From Bacillota bacterium (lineage in GTDB: Bacteria > Bacillota_E > Sulfobacillia > Sulfobacillales > Sulfobacillaceae), in NCBI GenBank assembly GCA_021802225.1, contig JAKAAS010000087.1, positions 1 through 6,962 on the forward strand: a stretch of DNA of 6,962 nucleotides, given 5' to 3'. A program made the position numbers and the translations under genes. Shown here in pieces: positions 4,562 to 6,962 of this stretch (position 1 is the first letter of the stretch; the number at the start of each line of letters is the position of its first letter). Below the pieces are notes generated by a model. It made no database searches. It saw only the letters and a list, made by a program, of their open reading frames with translations, and was not told the DNA's origin.

Positions 4562-6175
4562 CTAGTTGGTGGGTGGGGATACTGTGACGAGCGTGCCGTA
4601 ATGCATATACGGCCACACCTTGGCGGCATTGGGAATAGGCAACTCTACACATCCTAGACTCTGGGGGAATCCGTAGGAAGCGCGGGGAAATCCGTGCACC
4701 GCATCGCCACCTTTGAAATAGTTGACGTAAGGCACTCCGGGGTCGAAATATTTGACGCCAAACGGATTGACCCCCTGCATCGTTTGGGAACGGTACCGCA
4801 GGTACACGGGAAAGGTGCCCAGATAGGTGGGGGATTGGGGAATCCCGGTATTCGCCAATGTCTTCAGGACGACCTGGCCGTTATGCCACAAGGTGAGGGT
4901 CTCGGGAAGATTTTCCGAGACATAGGCGTAAGTGTAGCCATCGGGGTTTGTCTGGTCGGCCAAGTCAGCGTTGATCAGCGCCTTCCACACAGCAGGCCCG
5001 GCGACTCCATCCGTCGGTATTCCCTGAACTCTCTCGAAATTCATTACCGCCCCCTGAACCATCACGTTGTACTGGCCAGGAATCCATAGGCTTTTGAGTG
5101 GAGCAGGGGTGCTGGGGTATGCCCACTGGAACTGTCCTATAGGCGCCGAGGTCATCGCGGCGATCTGCGCCGCCAGTGTCGGCGGGACAGGGTTGGCCGG
5201 GGCCCATTTTAATGGCAGGTAGCCCAGTTTGGCCAACAGTTCCTGCAAACGCATGGTGGACCCGGGAGCTGTAGACCAGGATATTGAAGTGCTTTTCGGG
5301 AAATAGGCGCTGTTTGTCGCCACGTAGCCTTTGCTTCCGCCGGGAACGGTCACATTGACCACGGCGCCGGGGCCGTAACCCCAACTTGTGGCATCCGGAA
5401 TAAATTCCTCAGTATGAGAATTTTCCCATGTCCAGTGTCCTGGAATTTGGGGACTCATCTGTGGGACCAGTGTAGGATTGGCGACTGGCTGCGAGAACGT
5501 TAGCACCAGGGGGGCGAACAGGCTGATGGGCAGATTGACATTAGGCGACCCAGCGACCGTGAGCCATCCGGGGGTGCGCCAGCTCAAGGTTTTGGGTGTC
5601 GAAACGCTTTCCCAGGCCCGGGCCTGGGTTTCCACAGTGAGCGTGCCCTGCTGGCCCGGGGCAGTTCCGGGGCTGTGGATCGAGTAAACCAATTGCGGAA
5701 TGCTAGCGTGGACCTCGCTAAGACGGCCACTGGCTGTGACACGGACGACGGATGCCGGAGAAGACAATGATAAAGATAAAGGCTTGCCAGGGGAAATCAT
5801 TAAATTGCTGGCAGTGAGGATAGGATCCTTAGGTGTTTTGACAAAATCTGATACGGAGATTGAACCGAAAGGCCACCATCCGGGGCCGGCTACGGACACC
5901 TCCACTTGGTAGCGTGAACCAGCCTTCAGTGATTTGGACGGCCACAGCCGCCCGTCTTTTACGACTAAGGGGATGGTTTGGCCGCCGGCGTTGGTGGCGT
6001 CGGCCGATAATACCCGGCCGGTGACGGATAGGCGGGCCAGAGCGGTGGTGCTAGGCCTGAGGGTTGCCCGGGGCCACAGCATGTAAGCCGCCACCCCAAC
6101 CGCAAGGACTGGCAGCGGCCAGAGATATGCACCGAATCGGCGAGGTCTATGTTTGCCCGTACGTGTTTCCAACAA
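4562..6175 (-). CDS. Membrane-anchored L,D-transpeptidase (YkuD domain) with split peptidoglycan-binding domain
   Basis: A 537-residue cell-surface protein. A basic N-terminus (KHRPRRF) precedes one hydrophobic segment (16-34), a signal anchor that would place the rest outside the cell. Residues 45-300 are beta-rich and Ser/Thr/Pro-rich. The section near 222-280 (LVLTFSQPVANP, then GHWTWE, then GAVVNVTVPGG) looks like a bacterial Ig-like domain. Residues 307-401 resemble a peptidoglycan-binding domain split by about 50 residues: MRLQELLAKLGYLPL at one end, MNFERVQGIPTDGVAGPAVW at the other. The C-terminal YkuD domain (about 418-533) has His494-Gly495 and SLGCVELP with the putative nucleophile Cys509. 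Enzymes of this family form 3-3 peptidoglycan cross-links or attach proteins to the wall. The usual SHGC[IV]R motif is changed (His to Leu507, Arg to Glu511). The start is TTG at 6175, with AGGTGA six bases upstream. Confidence 0.88.
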   Translation of the reverse strand: MLETRTGKHRPRRFGAYLWPLPVLAVGVAAYMLWPRATLRPSTTALARLSVTGRVLSADATNAGGQTIPLVVKDGRLWPSKSLKAGSRYQVEVSVAGPGWWPFGSISVSDFVKTPKDPILTASNLMISPGKPLSLSLSSPASVVRVTASGRLSEVHASIPQLVYSIHSPGTAPGQQGTLTVETQARAWESVSTPKTLSWRTPGWLTVAGSPNVNLPISLFAPLVLTFSQPVANPTLVPQMSPQIPGHWTWENSHTEEFIPDATSWGYGPGAVVNVTVPGGSKGYVATNSAYFPKSTSISWSTAPGSTMRLQELLAKLGYLPLKWAPANPVPPTLAAQIAAMTSAPIGQFQWAYPSTPAPLKSLWIPGQYNVMVQGAVMNFERVQGIPTDGVAGPAVWKALINADLADQTNPDGYTYAYVSENLPETLTLWHNGQVVLKTLANTGIPQSPTYLGTFPVYLRYRSQTMQGVNPFGVKYFDPGVPYVNYFKGGDAVHGFPRASYGFPQSLGCVELPIPNAAKVWPYMHYGTLVTVSPPTN

Positions 6176-6266
6176 TGGGTATCACCTACCATTCCTATAT
6201 AAAAACTTTAACTCACAGTCTTCTACCTAGAGTAACGCAGGGCTCCACGAAATGGTTACGGCCATT

Positions 6267-6324
6267 GGTGCAAGTTTAAGGCATTTTAATCGACCCGTAA
6301 TGGCATGGTACAGGTTTAATCGAC
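6267..6324 (+). repeat. Short direct repeats, insertion-sequence-end-like
   Basis: GGTGCAAGTTTAA (6267-6279) and GGTACAGGTTTAA (6307-6319) match at 11 of 13 bases. TTTAATCGAC occurs exactly at 6285-6294 and again at 6315-6324, a 30-base period. Repeated units containing a TTTAATCGAC-type core near an end are typical of IS21-family termini, where the transposase binds several times. No istA/istB genes are in the window, so this would be a solo end or a remnant. The match to IS21 is from memory of the family's style, not from a search. Confidence 0.4.
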
Positions 6325-6429
6325 AAAACTGCCGAAAATGGGTTTGACCCTAAATAAATATGACCGGTCCGACGTTTTCGGTTGTGATGGCCGGCAGACC
6401 CCGGTGGATTTGGCGTTCGGTCGTGTAGT

Positions 6430-6610
6430 GTTGGCGTCTATGTCAAGCAAGAGCGCCGGGAAATCTTATACAATGGCTCTGGGCTTTTGGAGGGAGATCT
6501 TCTGGGGGAGGCGGAGACCGGACTGTCTTGCGCCGAAGCCTGCGGCCAATTAAGCTGGTTAGTCCTCCTACCTAGCGGGGCGCGGAGCGGCATCGGGGCC
6601 AGCCGTGTGT
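6430..6610 (+). pseudogene. Possible transposase remnant (decayed reading frame)
   Basis: A + strand frame without its own start reads VYVKQERREILYNGSG (about 6438-6485), continues through ETGLSCAEACGQLSW, and stops in TGA near 6611. In the neighbouring frame HRGQPC follows near 6590. The pattern of a QERREIL helix, a GLSxxEAxxQL helix-turn-helix and then HRGxP resembles the N-terminal DNA-binding region of some transposases (IS1202/ISNCY-like). It is fragmentary, needs frame changes, and has no catalytic domain. It could equally be chance. The presence of IS-end-like repeats nearby mildly supports it. Confidence 0.2.
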
Positions 6611-6836
6611 GATGGACAGGACCCAGTTCGGGAAAAATGACCCGGTCGCGGAGATTTCCGGTAGTGCTAAAGATCATAAGGGTAGGGCCAAATGGCCCCA
6701 CGGCCTGTGCTCCGGTGGACCCTGCAAATGAGGGCCTCATGCATCTCTTTCGGGTGACCCTGACCCGATACACTAAATGTTGAACAGCAAGGGGTGTCGG
6801 CGCCGAGTCGTGAAAGACCGAACGCCATTGGGAATT

Positions 6837-6865
6837 TAGAAAGTAGCATCCGGGCACCCTACACT
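6837..6865 (+). promoter_or_regulatory. Possible sigma-A promoter for the gene at 6889
   Basis: TAGAAA (6837-6842) and TACACT (6860-6865) are separated by exactly 17 bases and each match the -35/-10 consensus at four of six positions. Transcription would begin around 6872, giving a very short leader that still includes the ribosome binding site at 6874-6884. Confidence 0.3.
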
Positions 6866-6888
6866 GGACTTAAAAGGAAGGTGACAAT

Positions 6889-6962
6889 ATGACAACCCAG
6901 ACAGGAAACTGGATTGTAGAGGCGCTGTTTCTCGTGACGTTTGTCGTAGGATTGCTGTGGCC
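6889..6962 (+). CDS. N-terminus of a membrane protein (3' end outside window)
   Basis: ATG at 6889 follows a strong ribosome binding site, AAGGAAGGTGA (6874-6884), by four bases. The 24 visible codons read MTTQTGNWIVEALF and then LVTFVVGLLW: a short polar start leading into a hydrophobic segment, so a membrane-inserted or exported protein. The frame is open to the window edge. The family cannot be recognised from this fragment. Confidence 0.65.
   Translation, partial: MTTQTGNWIVEALFLVTFVVGLLW

Larger units (their letters stand above)
6176..6888. other. Long region without a convincing intact gene
   Basis: This stretch separates the divergent L,D-transpeptidase and the + strand gene at 6889. 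The part next to the transpeptidase start is AT-rich (TATATAAAAAC at 6196-6206) and probably holds its promoter, although no good -35/-10 pair can be named. Direct repeats at 6267-6324 resemble insertion-sequence ends. From about 6430 to 6610 a broken + strand reading frame has faint transposase-like character. Open frames of 70-140 codons on both strands have no recognisable domains and no proper ribosome binding sites. A short hairpin GGGCCA-AA-TGGCCC lies near 6686-6699. Confidence 0.5.

Noticed and set aside
6285..6324. Evenly spaced TTTAATCGAC repeats as a CRISPR array
   Set aside because: There are only two 10-base units, too short for CRISPR repeats, and there is no leader or cas gene.
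6438..6857. 139-codon open frame on the minus strand
   Set aside because: No domain, no clear ribosome binding site, and a composition typical of the reverse of GC-rich DNA; it overlaps the region with a weak + strand transposase-like trace.

Overview
The window looks like chromosomal DNA of a moderately GC-rich, Gram-positive-type (Firmicutes) autotroph. Strong AGGAGG-type ribosome binding sites sit in front of almost every gene. GTG and TTG starts are common. A class II fructose-bisphosphate aldolase lies beside a phosphoribulokinase, and there is a YkuD-type cell-wall L,D-transpeptidase. This mix would fit an acidophilic CO2-fixing Firmicute such as Sulfobacillus, but that assignment is an inference from gene content; no rRNA or other phylogenetic marker is present.

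Left part, + strand (1-2707). The window opens inside a short-chain dehydrogenase/reductase (3-467) that lacks the usual Tyr and Lys of the active site. A 360-base gap follows. It holds a near-ideal palindromic operator (644-661, TTGTGA-N6-TCACAA, Rex/CRP-like) next to a -10-like TACAAT, and then a 9-bp leader hairpin (760-785). Next come a class II aldolase (828-1682, GTG start) and a phosphoribulokinase (1760-2707), separated by 77 bases with no terminator. They probably form a small Calvin-Benson operon: the aldolase makes fructose-1,6- or sedoheptulose-1,7-bisphosphate, and phosphoribulokinase regenerates ribulose-1,5-bisphosphate. The palindrome suggests control by cellular redox state (NADH/NAD+) or by a CRP-family regulator.

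Middle part, - strand (2728-4408). Read in transcription order, this holds a class I SAM methyltransferase (4408-3731), a small membrane-anchored SHOCT-domain protein (3657-3358) and a second, unrelated-looking class I methyltransferase (3312-2728). The second methyltransferase converges on phosphoribulokinase. The two share a bidirectional terminator hairpin whose loop contains the methyltransferase stop codon.

Right part. A long L,D-transpeptidase (6175-4562, - strand) has an N-terminal membrane anchor, beta-rich Ig-like regions, a split peptidoglycan-binding domain and a C-terminal YkuD domain with a variant SLGCVEL motif. A perfect 13-bp inverted repeat lies just past its 3' end. Upstream of it are about 700 bases without a convincing intact gene. 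That stretch carries direct repeats resembling insertion-sequence ends and a faint, broken coding trace that could be a transposase remnant. The window ends in the first 24 codons of a + strand gene for a membrane protein.
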